Of a stretch of DNA of 64,000 nt, positions 33,029-40,575 are shown one piece after another (the stretch's first letter is position 1; each line of letters starts with the position of its first letter). The stretch covers positions 1 through 64,000 of the forward strand of contig JBBRLR010000005.1 of the NCBI GenBank assembly GCA_038231255.1. The letters are read 5' to 3'. The notes beneath the pieces were generated by a model. That model was not told the DNA's origin and made no database searches. It saw nothing but the letters and a program-made list of their open reading frames with translations. A program made the translations under genes and the position numbers. The DNA comes from JALYUS01 sp038231255 (GTDB lineage Bacteria > Chloroflexota > Chloroflexia > Thermomicrobiales > JALYUS01).

Positions 33029-33733
33029 ATGCCGACGATTACGCTACGCCACTTCGCTATCATCCGCGAAACCGTGGGGGCGGAGACCGAAACCCGGACG
33101 GTTTCCGAGGGAACCACGGCGGCCGATGTCGCGGCGGCATTGAGCGCCGAGTACCCCCGCATCGCCGGACTGCTTCGCGCCTCGCCGGTGATGGTCAATG
33201 CTGCCTATGCCGAGCTGGACAAGCCCCTGGAAGAGGGCGACGAGATCGCCTTCATCCCGCCCGTCGCCGGTGGTAACGACGCCGATGCGCGCTACGCCGT
33301 GGTCGAAACACCGCTGGTGGCGGATGCGGTCGCGGCACTCGTCGCGGTCCCGGCGGCGGGTGCGATTGTCACGTTCGTCGGCACCGTCCGCAATCATGCG
33401 CGGGGTCGCGCCGTCCTTTGGCTCGATTACGAAGCCTTTGCCGCCGGATGCTTGCCTATTTTCGTGCAGATTGCCGGGGAAATGCGGGAGCGGTGGGCGG
33501 TGCTCGATGTCGCGATCCACCACCGGGTCGGCCACCTTGCTGTTGGGGATGCGAGTGTGGTGATCGCCGTCGCATCGGCGCATCGGCACGACGCCTTCGC
33601 GGCGAGCGAGTACGCGATTGACCGACTGAAGGAACTCGCGCCGATCTGGAAAAAAGAGGCGTACGCGGACGGCGAGATCTGGATTGGCGCCGAGGCGGCG
33701 TACCAGACGTTGCCCGACCGGCGCGCGCATTGA
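33029..33733 (+). CDS. Molybdopterin synthase, MoaD-MoaE fusion (MoaX-like)
   Basis: This 234-aa fusion inserts the dithiolene sulfurs of molybdopterin. The MoaD ubiquitin-like part (1-82) ends EIAFIPPVAGG with Gly81-Gly82, and MoaE follows directly (from about residue 87). MoaE motifs are GAIVTFVGTVRNHARG, AIHHRVGHLAVGD and PIWKKEAY with the catalytic lysines. In free MoaD the GG must be the C-terminus for thiocarboxylation. By analogy with mycobacterial MoaX, cleavage after Gly82 is expected. I chose the ATG at 33029, where MoaD homology begins. No other molybdenum cofactor genes are nearby. Confidence 0.92.
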   Translation: MPTITLRHFAIIRETVGAETETRTVSEGTTAADVAAALSAEYPRIAGLLRASPVMVNAAYAELDKPLEEGDEIAFIPPVAGGNDADARYAVVETPLVADAVAALVAVPAAGAIVTFVGTVRNHARGRAVLWLDYEAFAAGCLPIFVQIAGEMRERWAVLDVAIHHRVGHLAVGDASVVIAVASAHRHDAFAASEYAIDRLKELAPIWKKEAYADGEIWIGAEAAYQTLPDRRAH

Positions 33734-33927
33734 CACATCACTGTTTCTGGCAGTACAAACACCCGTATGTTCGGTGATCCTGCGGATGCTCGCGGGCACG
33801 GGAGGCGGCGTGTTGTCTGCGTCGTGGATGGATGCGACCAGCGAATGCAGGAACTATTGGCGCTGAAATTCAGTTACCATTAGAGGCGAAGAAGCATCGT
33901 GACGCGACGGCAGTTCGGAGGACAGGC

Positions 33928-34893
33928 GTGAGTGAAGCGGTAGGGAACGGGACCTCACCGAACCGCGAGTATCATCTCTGGGTGGGGGCACGGACCGATA
34001 CCGGGCGTGTTCGGGCGAATAATCAGGACGCGATCGGCACCTGGCAGGACTTGCCGCAGACGATCCCGTTCAGCGAGAGCGGCTACCTTTTCGCGGTCGC
34101 GGACGGTGTCGGCGGCAACGAGCAGGGGGAAGTCGCTAGCGCGCTCGCCATCGAGACGCTCTTGCACACCTATTATGGCGGCGACACTGCGGATGTACCG
34201 ACAGCACTGAAACGCGCCGTCCGGCTGGCGAACGAAGCAGTCTACGAGCGCGGCCTCAGCCAGAGCGAGGAGCGCGCGATGGGTACGACGCTTGTCGTTG
34301 GCGTGATTCGCGGCACGACGCTCGTCGTCGGCAATGTCGGAGATAGTCGTGCGTATCTCTCGCGTGGCAGAAGCCAGATCGCACCGATCTCTAAGGATCA
34401 CTCCCTCGTCGCCGAGGCGGTTCGCGCCGGACAAATGACGCCGGACCAGGCGAAAAACAGCCGTCAGCGCAACGTCATCACGCGCGCCCTTGGCCAGCGT
34501 CAGAAGGTGGACGTAGACATTTTCGAAGTGGACCTGATGGCGGACGATATCGTGCTGCTCTGCTCCGACGGCCTGCACGGCATCGTCGAGGACGCCGAGA
34601 TGAAGCAGGTCGTCCAGGCGTTACCGCCCGATCAGGCGGCGAACGAACTGATTGATCTCGCGAACAATCGAAATGCGTCGGACAATGTCTCCGTCGTGAT
34701 TGTCAAGGCGACGCGCGAGTCGGCCGCACTCTCCGCGCCCGCCGCGCCGCCGATGATCCTTTCGGACGCGGCGACCGAGCGCGTGCCCATCGTGCCGACG
34801 AAGGGCGGCCTGCCCATCGCCGCGCTGATCGGCATCGTCGTCGCGTTGATCGCTGTTATCGCGGTGATCGTCCTTGTGTTCCTGTTCCGTTAG
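33928..34893 (+). CDS. PP2C-family Ser/Thr phosphatase with C-terminal membrane anchor
   Basis: This 321-aa PrpC/Stp-like phosphatase has motifs in order RTDTGRVRANNQDAIG, FAVADGVGGNEQGEVAS, GNVGDSRAYLSRG, SKDHSLVAEAV, NVITRALG, VLLCSDGLHGIV and NASDNVSVVIVKA, providing the metal-binding aspartates. The first motif reads NNQD instead of the usual NED. The last 25 residues form one transmembrane helix ending in LVFLFR, so the catalytic domain is tethered to the membrane. I chose GTG 33928 because GGAGGA lies 7 nt upstream; an in-frame ATG at 33832 lacks one. No partner kinase is adjacent. The 194-nt gap upstream holds no gene. Confidence 0.92.
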   Translation: MSEAVGNGTSPNREYHLWVGARTDTGRVRANNQDAIGTWQDLPQTIPFSESGYLFAVADGVGGNEQGEVASALAIETLLHTYYGGDTADVPTALKRAVRLANEAVYERGLSQSEERAMGTTLVVGVIRGTTLVVGNVGDSRAYLSRGRSQIAPISKDHSLVAEAVRAGQMTPDQAKNSRQRNVITRALGQRQKVDVDIFEVDLMADDIVLLCSDGLHGIVEDAEMKQVVQALPPDQAANELIDLANNRNASDNVSVVIVKATRESAALSAPAAPPMILSDAATERVPIVPTKGGLPIAALIGIVVALIAVIAVIVLVFLFR

Positions 34894-34902
34894 GAGGGGC
34901 GC

Positions 34903-35490
34903 GTGCTGCTCTCGGACCGCCGCATCCGTCAAGCGATGGACGCCGGTAACATCGTGATCGAACCATTCGAGCCGCGCCAACTCGGCACGAATTCCTACGA
35001 TGTACGGCTCGGCGAATTTTATTTCGAGCCGAACCGCAACATGCAGACGGTCAGTTTCCTGTCCGAGGAGCAAACCAAAAAGTTCTGGGGCGAGCCGATC
35101 CGCGCAACCAGCGTCATTCTCGTGCGTCCGGGCGACACAATCCTCGCGCACACGCTCGAAATCGTCGGCGGCCGTAACGGTTTCACAACCTCGATGCGCG
35201 CCCGTTCCAGCATTGGTCGCTCGTGCATGAGTGTCTGCAAGTGTGCGGGCGTCGGCGATGTCGGCTATATCGCGCGCTGGACGATGGAGATCACCAACCA
35301 CTCGCACGCGACGATTGAGTTGCCCGTTGGCCTGCGTGTCGCGCAGATCCTCTTTTACGAGGTCGGTGAGACGGACAAGCATTATGCCGGTAAATATGGT
35401 CAGAGTGCCGAATGGTCGCCCTACGAAATGCTGCCGCGCCTTTATAACGACTGGGATAAGCAACCCGACAAGCCGACGCAGGGCGAATAG
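34903..35490 (+). CDS. dcd: dCTP deaminase / dUTPase-family protein
   Basis: This 195-aa trimeric-fold enzyme of pyrimidine nucleotide metabolism opens MLLSDRRIRQAMDAGNIVIE and contains QLGTNSYDVRLG, typical of Dcd. The catalytic region MRARSSIGRSCMSVCKCAG then GDVGYIARWTMEI is divergent from the E. coli form, but keeps the S-S-x-x-R and E-I features. The end HYAGKYGQSAEW matches the family. It starts with GTG at 34903 after TAGGAGGGG, 9 nt after the phosphatase stop, and precedes ruvA by 9 nt, so the three form one transcription unit. A bifunctional dCTP deaminase/dUTPase is possible. Confidence 0.9.
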   Translation: MLLSDRRIRQAMDAGNIVIEPFEPRQLGTNSYDVRLGEFYFEPNRNMQTVSFLSEEQTKKFWGEPIRATSVILVRPGDTILAHTLEIVGGRNGFTTSMRARSSIGRSCMSVCKCAGVGDVGYIARWTMEITNHSHATIELPVGLRVAQILFYEVGETDKHYAGKYGQSAEWSPYEMLPRLYNDWDKQPDKPTQGE

Positions 35491-35499
35491 GAGGCATCC

Positions 35500-36105
35500 A
35501 TGCTCGCCGCTGTCCGTGGCGTGGTCGTCGGCGTGCTCCCCGATGGCATTTACCTCGAAGTTGGCCCGATCACCCTCCAGATTTCCGTCTCGCATACGAC
35601 GCTCGGCGCACTCCCGCGCGACGGCACGCCCATCCGGCTCGTCACGCATCTCTATTTGCGCGAGGATCAGATGGCCCTCTACGGCTTCACGACCGAGACG
35701 GAACTTGGGCTGTTTCGCCTGCTGCTCGGCGTGACCGGCGTCGGGCCGAAGGTCGCGCTCAACGTCTGCGGCGCGGGCGAGTCGGACATCGTGCTGCAAA
35801 CGATTGCCGCCGGTGACATCGATGCCCTGGCGCGCATACCGGGTATCGGCAAGAAAACCGCCGCTCGCCTCGTCCTCGAACTGCGCGGGAAATTAGATAC
35901 GCTCATCGGTGGCGCGCTGCCGGTGAGCACCGGGCCGTCATCGCAACAGCGCGACGATGGCACCGAAGTAATCGCCGCGCTCCAGGCGCTGGGCTACTCG
36001 GCGACCGAAGCCTACACCGCCATCCGCGATGCGGAGATCGCGGATGGCATGACCGTCGAGGAGCGCGTTCTTGCGGCGCTCCGTCAGATGGGGCAAAAAC
36101 GGTAG
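35500..36105 (+). CDS. ruvA: Holliday junction ATP-dependent DNA helicase subunit RuvA
   Basis: This 201-aa junction-binding subunit forms tetramers that hold Holliday junctions for RuvB. Domain I is the N-terminal OB-fold (GVVVGVLPDGIYLEVGPI; YLREDQMALYGF). Domain II has helix-hairpin-helix motifs (GVTGVGPKVALNV; ARIPGIGKKTAARLVLEL). Domain III is the C-terminal RuvB-contacting helix bundle (VIAALQALGYSATEAYTAI). GGAGG precedes the ATG. RuvC is encoded 19 kb away in another operon and RuvB is not in the window. Confidence 0.97.
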   Translation: MLAAVRGVVVGVLPDGIYLEVGPITLQISVSHTTLGALPRDGTPIRLVTHLYLREDQMALYGFTTETELGLFRLLLGVTGVGPKVALNVCGAGESDIVLQTIAAGDIDALARIPGIGKKTAARLVLELRGKLDTLIGGALPVSTGPSSQQRDDGTEVIAALQALGYSATEAYTAIRDAEIADGMTVEERVLAALRQMGQKR

Positions 36106-36183
36106 TATGGATTCCAAGCCGCTGACTCATGCGCTGGAGTAGGCATCAGTTGCAAGAAACGCGGTCATGCCGAGCCGCACCGA

Positions 36184-36588
36184 TCATTTGTCTGTCGTCG
36201 GTGACATCAAGGCATTATTCACCGCCGACGTGAGCGCGCCGGAACTGACGGGCTTGGTGAGGAAATAGGTCGCGCCCGCTTCCATTGCCCGATCCTGATC
36301 CGATCCCTCCCCCCGCGCCGTCAGGACGATGATCGGCAACGCTTTACCCGTCGGCAGCGCGCGAATCTGACGCGTTAGTTCGATGCCGTCAAGCACCGGC
36401 ATCATCAGGTCGGTGATCAGCACGTCGGGCACCTGCGTCTCCATGCGGGTCAGGGCGCTGACGGGGCTTGTTTCCGTCTCGACCGCGTGACCGTACCGCT
36501 CCAGAATAAGCCGACAAACACGCAGGTTGACCGGGTTATCGTCTACGACCAGCACCTTCGCCACGCGGCCCCCATTCACCCCATACAC
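36184..36588 (-). CDS. Single-domain response regulator (receiver)
   Basis: This 134-aa CheY-like receiver has an acidic pair in LVVDDNPVNLRV, phospho-acceptor Asp in DVLITDLMMPVLDGIEL, Thr in IIVLTARGEG and Lys in FLTKPVSSGAL. It has no output domain. The frame opens at GTG 36588, which shares one base with the STAS stop codon (TAGTG); another GTG at 36564, 8 codons in, would place the receiver nearer the N-terminus. It is the last gene of the partner-switching operon, so it probably communicates with that pathway or with an unlinked kinase. Confidence 0.88.
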   Translation of the reverse strand: MYGVNGGRVAKVLVVDDNPVNLRVCRLILERYGHAVETETSPVSALTRMETQVPDVLITDLMMPVLDGIELTRQIRALPTGKALPIIVLTARGEGSDQDRAMEAGATYFLTKPVSSGALTSAVNNALMSPTTDK

Positions 36589-36923
36589 TACGCGCCGATG
36601 GAACTCACGGCCGTCTGCACATCCGGCGTAATATCGAACGCGCGGTCGAGCATCGTCAGTGTCAACACCTGGCGCACATTTGGCTGCACCGCCGCCAGGC
36701 GAAACTGTTTCCCTTGCGCCCGGAAAGTCTTCAGCCCCGAGATGAGCGACGCGAGGCCGGACGAGTCTATGAACGAAACTTTCCCGAGATCCACGACCGC
36801 GTGGTACTCGCCCGTGCCGTACTCACGAAAGGCCTCTTTTGCGTGTGGCGCGGACAGTGCGTCGAGCTGCCCGTCCATCGCGATGATCGCGATGCCCTCT
36901 TCAACCGTGACGGTGACATCCAT
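36588..36923 (-). CDS. Anti-sigma factor antagonist (STAS domain)
   Basis: This 111-aa SpoIIAA/RsbV-like protein has the core GQLDALSAPHAKEAF and phosphorylatable Ser in VSFIDSSGLASLISG. In the partner-switching mechanism its unphosphorylated form captures the kinase RsbW, releasing a target. It lies between the RsbW-like kinase and a receiver gene, in the order of a typical rsb operon. Confidence 0.93.
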   Translation of the reverse strand: MDVTVTVEEGIAIIAMDGQLDALSAPHAKEAFREYGTGEYHAVVDLGKVSFIDSSGLASLISGLKTFRAQGKQFRLAAVQPNVRQVLTLTMLDRAFDITPDVQTAVSSIGA

Positions 36924-36932
36924 CTCGTCGTC

Positions 36933-37355
36933 CTACTTTCCTGTGAAGCGCTTTTCCAGGCGCCAATGATTGCGCCCATCGGCCTGATCGTAGGTTACAT
37001 CGTCAACACACTGCTGGATAATGAATGAACCGTACCCGCCTTCAGCGAGGTCTGCCAAATCGGGCAGTTTCGGTGTCTTTTTCTCGTACGCGTTGCCGGT
37101 GTCGAAGAATTCGAGGATCACGACATCGTCCACGCCGTGTCCGCGTATCTCGACAGCGCCGGGCGTGCGGTCGCGATATGCGTGCTTGATGATATTCGTC
37201 GCCAGTTCGGACACTGCCAATTGCAACTGGTAGACCTGCTCCTCGAACGCTTCCGAGCCGAGCACGTCAACGCAGAATGCTTGCACCGTGTGGCGCACGG
37301 CGGTCAGATAATGCAACGATGCGGGAAACACAAACGTAAACTCGCGTGCGGGCAT
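36933..37355 (-). CDS. RsbW/SpoIIAB-like anti-sigma serine kinase
   Basis: This 140-aa HATPase-fold kinase has an N box LAVSELATNIIKHAY and a G-box-like FFDTGNAY with GGYGSFIIQQCVDDV. It is expected to phosphorylate the STAS protein encoded 9 nt downstream and to bind a target sigma factor or other partner. No sigma factor gene adjoins, so the output is unlinked or not a sigma factor. Confidence 0.92.
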   Translation of the reverse strand: MPAREFTFVFPASLHYLTAVRHTVQAFCVDVLGSEAFEEQVYQLQLAVSELATNIIKHAYRDRTPGAVEIRGHGVDDVVILEFFDTGNAYEKKTPKLPDLADLAEGGYGSFIIQQCVDDVTYDQADGRNHWRLEKRFTGK

Positions 37356-37359
37356 CGGT

Positions 37360-38904
37360 TCACGCCTCCGCTTTTAGAATTAGGAGTGTAATATCGTCGC
37401 GCTGGACCGGGGCAAATGCCCGCACTTGCGCGAGAATCGTGTCGCGAATTCGGCCTGGCTCCTGATCGGCGCACTCGGCGAGGAGGGTGCGTAAGCGGTC
37501 GTCCCCGAACAATTCTCCATCTGGAGCGGCCGCTTCGGTCACGCCGTCTGTGTAAAAGAGCAGCAAATCGCCCGCATCGAGCGTCACCGCCGCATTGTCT
37601 ACACCGATACCAATATCCACACCGAGCGGCAACCCCGTCGCACCGAGCGCTTCCAGTTTCCGCTCGCCGCTGCACCATCGGAGAATCGCCGTGTGCCCAG
37701 CATTCGCATACTCCAGACGGCGCGTGCGCGGGTCGTACGTCGCGAGGATGCAGGTGACGAACGAATCAATGCGCGACAGTTCATCCTGAACGAATCCCTG
37801 CACTGACCGGAGCGCATCGGCGGGCGATGCGACATGCCGCATCTCCGCGCGCATCGCGCTCAAACAGACCGTCGTGATGAGCGCGGCCGCGACGCCCTTC
37901 CCCGCGACATCGCCGATGGCCAGCGCCAATACGTCGTCATCTTCGGCCCGATCATCGGGATGCGTATAAAAGTCACCACCAACCTCGCTCGCCGGGACCA
38001 TCGTCGCGACGAGTGAGACCCGTGGCCGCTCCGGGAACGAACCAGGGAGCAGTGCAGTCTGAATCTGGGCCGCCAACTCCAGATCGCGGGCAAGTCGGCT
38101 GCGGCGAATTTGTTCTTCCTGGAGCGCGAACTGCCCGGCGATGGCAATCGTCTGCTCCGCCACCGCCTGCATCAGTTTCCGGTTCCCAGCAGTGAAACCA
38201 TCGAGTTTCGTCGCGCCGAAACAGGCCGCGCTCGCCGTTCCTTGCGGCGTGACGATCGGTGCAACGACGATGCTCGTGACCGCATCCGCAGCAGCATTGA
38301 CCGTCGCCGCGACCGCCGCCGTATCGTTGGCGACGAGCGGGCGATCCGCGCGCGTCACCGCACGATGCGCGGCGATGATGAAATCTTCGTCGGGTGTCAC
38401 GCCGTCCACGAGCACGAGAAGCGGCTTTTCCGCTTGCTCGACGACGATCGCGCCGCCATCGGCCCCGATGATGTGGCGCGCCTGTCCGAGCAGGGCGGTG
38501 AGCGCCTCGGCGAGCGTCGACGTCGTCGAGAGCATCCGCGCGATTTCGTACAAGAATGTCAGTTGATCGTACGAGTCCACCAACTCGTCGGTCATCGTGT
38601 CCAGTTCGGTCTCCATCGCCAGGGAATCGCCGATCAGTCCGGCGATAGATCGCAGCAGGGATTCGTGCCCTTCGTCCGCCGACGCACTGCCGAGGCGTGC
38701 GAAGGTTTGCCCCCCACCGGCGATAGGCACCGCGATCCCACGCATCGCCACGTCCGCGCCCTCGACGCGCAGTGAACACCCGGTTGCGCCCCGCCACATC
38801 TCGTTCCATTGGCGCCACAGGTCGCCATGGCCGTCAATCCACGCGGCGACCCGGTCAATGTTGGCCTGCGACTCGGCCGTCAGGCGGTCATTGACGGCGG
38901 TCAT
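37360..38904 (-). CDS. GAF-domain SpoIIE/RsbU-type PP2C phosphatase
   Basis: This 514-aa protein has a short variable N-terminal part and a GAF-like sensor domain (about residues 130-275, beginning YDQLTFLYEIARMLSTTSTL). A linker helix (RSRLARDLELAAQIQTALLP) leads to the SpoIIE phosphatase domain, with metal-site motifs VPASEVGGDFYT, LAIGDVAGKGVAAALI, YANAGHTAILRW and LLLFYTDGVTEAAA. It would dephosphorylate the STAS protein of the same operon in response to a signal. It overlaps the upstream receiver gene by 4 nt and precedes the RsbW-like gene by 4 nt. Confidence 0.94.
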   Translation of the reverse strand: MTAVNDRLTAESQANIDRVAAWIDGHGDLWRQWNEMWRGATGCSLRVEGADVAMRGIAVPIAGGGQTFARLGSASADEGHESLLRSIAGLIGDSLAMETELDTMTDELVDSYDQLTFLYEIARMLSTTSTLAEALTALLGQARHIIGADGGAIVVEQAEKPLLVLVDGVTPDEDFIIAAHRAVTRADRPLVANDTAAVAATVNAAADAVTSIVVAPIVTPQGTASAACFGATKLDGFTAGNRKLMQAVAEQTIAIAGQFALQEEQIRRSRLARDLELAAQIQTALLPGSFPERPRVSLVATMVPASEVGGDFYTHPDDRAEDDDVLALAIGDVAGKGVAAALITTVCLSAMRAEMRHVASPADALRSVQGFVQDELSRIDSFVTCILATYDPRTRRLEYANAGHTAILRWCSGERKLEALGATGLPLGVDIGIGVDNAAVTLDAGDLLLFYTDGVTEAAAPDGELFGDDRLRTLLAECADQEPGRIRDTILAQVRAFAPVQRDDITLLILKAEA

Positions 38905-39305
38905 TCCGGCTGCGTCCCTTCGGGCATCGGTGCGGTGGCAGCCGCGTGCAAGTACGACGCGATAATGTCCGGGAAGGCGCGCGTGTCGATCGGTTTCGCG
39001 ACGTATCCGGTGCAGCCGGCACGCAAAAACATCTCACGGTCACCCGGCATCGCATACGCGGTCAACGCGACAATCGGCGTGGTAGCGAAGCGCGGCTGCT
39101 TGCGCAAACGGCGGGTGATCTCCAACCCGTCCACATCGGGGAGTTGAATATCCACGAGGATAATATCCGGCGTCGTGCTTTCGAGCGTGTCAAGGGCTTC
39201 GCGCCCGTCAACCGCCTCGAGGAGGTTGTATCCCAGCGGGCGCAATAAGAGGCGCATCAAGCGCATGTTCCGCTCGTTGTCCTCGACGATCAGCACGGTC
39301 GTCAT
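38901..39305 (-). CDS. Single-domain response regulator (DivK/CheY-like)
   Basis: This 134-aa receiver is the first gene of the partner-switching operon. Motifs: VLIVEDNERNMRLMRLLLR, phospho-acceptor Asp in DIILVDIQLPDVDGLEI, IVALTAYAMPGD, and Lys in GYVAKPIDTRAFP. The RNMRL/AYAMPGDRE pattern is that of stand-alone receivers of hybrid-kinase pathways. I chose ATG 39305 because GAGGAA lies 7 nt upstream; ATG 39320 is an alternative. Overlaps the SpoIIE phosphatase by 4 nt, implying stoichiometric coupling. Confidence 0.9.
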   Translation of the reverse strand: MTTVLIVEDNERNMRLMRLLLRPLGYNLLEAVDGREALDTLESTTPDIILVDIQLPDVDGLEITRRLRKQPRFATTPIVALTAYAMPGDREMFLRAGCTGYVAKPIDTRAFPDIIASYLHAAATAPMPEGTQPE

Positions 39306-39411
39306 TGCGTTGTTCCTCATCCCCACACCGGATATAGCCGTACGTTCGTCTACAGTATACAACATTGGACAAACGACCCGAAAGAGATGCGATGCTCCCC
39401 ATTTCTGTCGC

Positions 39412-40572
39412 TTACGCGTAGTCGCGCCGCATCCGCGCGCCGAAGCGCACCGCGACCTCATACGCGATGGTGCTCGCCTCCAGTGCGAGCATCGAGATCG
39501 TCTGCTCCTCCTCACCCTGCCGACCGACGACGACGACCGGATCGTCCACCGAAACCGTCAGATCATCGGGCAGCGCGACGACGCACTGATCCATCGAGAC
39601 GTTGCCGATCAGTGGGCAACGGCATCCACCGATCAGCAGATGCCCCCGGTTCGACGCCGACCGTGGCAATCCATCCGCGTAGCCGACCGGGACGAGGGCC
39701 GCGCGGATCGGTCGCGGCGCCACAAAGGTCCGGCCGTACCCGACGGCATCCCGCTCCGAGAGATCGAAGACGCGCGCCACCCGGCTGTGGATCGCCATCG
39801 CGGGCCGGATGCCATCGGGCATCGGGAAGCCCGACGCGGGCGGGATGCCGTAGAGCGCGATGCCGACGCGCACCATCTCTCGGCAGCCAATGCCCTGGAG
39901 CGCCGCGCCCGAGTTCGCGGCGTGCGCGACGGGTGGCCTGATACCTTCCCGTTCCAGCGCGGAGAGAATATCGGCAAATCGTGCTTCTTGTTCGCGCAGG
40001 AATGGATCGGCAACAACGTCCGCCGTCGCGAAGTGTGTAGAGACGCCCGTTACGACGATGCCCGGTACGCCATGGAGTGACCGCATGAATGCAACGGCCT
40101 CTGACGAGCCGACGCCGTACCGATTCAGGCCCGTATCAATCTTCACATGCACGCCATAGGGCGCACGGTCTTCACGGCGCGCGACCGCCGCTATCCGGGC
40201 GAGAGGCACGGCGGAATCAATCGTTGGAACAAGCGCCGCACCAATCAGGTCTTCGATTTCGTCTGCTGCAATCGGGCCGAGGACGAGGATGGGCGTGTCC
40301 GCGAGTCCCGCTCGTCTCAGCGCGATACCCTCGGGTACCGTCGCGACGAGCAGCCACGATGCGCCGCCCGCACAGGCTGCCCGCGCGACCGGCACCGCCC
40401 CGTGTCCATAGCCGTCCGCCTTGACGACCGCACCGAAGGCACAGTTGGGCGGGAGCAGGCGGCGTATCGCACGCACATTCCCGGTGATCGCGCCGAGATC
40501 CACCGACATGAACGAACGCCGGCAGTCAGAATAGGAATCGGGATCGGCCCGCTCGGTAGCCCGTTGTACCAC
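39412..40572 (-). CDS. alr: Alanine racemase
   Basis: This 386-aa PLP enzyme converts L-alanine to D-alanine for peptidoglycan. The Schiff-base Lys lies in GAVVKADGYGHGAVPVA. The second catalytic base Tyr is in VGIALYGIPP, and the C-terminal beta domain has RVARVFDLSERDAVGYG and LIGNVSMDQCVVALP. The true start may be a few codons inside. It lies 3 nt after the nnr gene in the conserved order acpS-nnr-alr also seen in Gram-positives. Confidence 0.95.
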   Translation of the reverse strand: MVQRATERADPDSYSDCRRSFMSVDLGAITGNVRAIRRLLPPNCAFGAVVKADGYGHGAVPVARAACAGGASWLLVATVPEGIALRRAGLADTPILVLGPIAADEIEDLIGAALVPTIDSAVPLARIAAVARREDRAPYGVHVKIDTGLNRYGVGSSEAVAFMRSLHGVPGIVVTGVSTHFATADVVADPFLREQEARFADILSALEREGIRPPVAHAANSGAALQGIGCREMVRVGIALYGIPPASGFPMPDGIRPAMAIHSRVARVFDLSERDAVGYGRTFVAPRPIRAALVPVGYADGLPRSASNRGHLLIGGCRCPLIGNVSMDQCVVALPDDLTVSVDDPVVVVGRQGEEEQTISMLALEASTIAYEVAVRFGARMRRDYA

Positions 40573-40575
40573 GAC

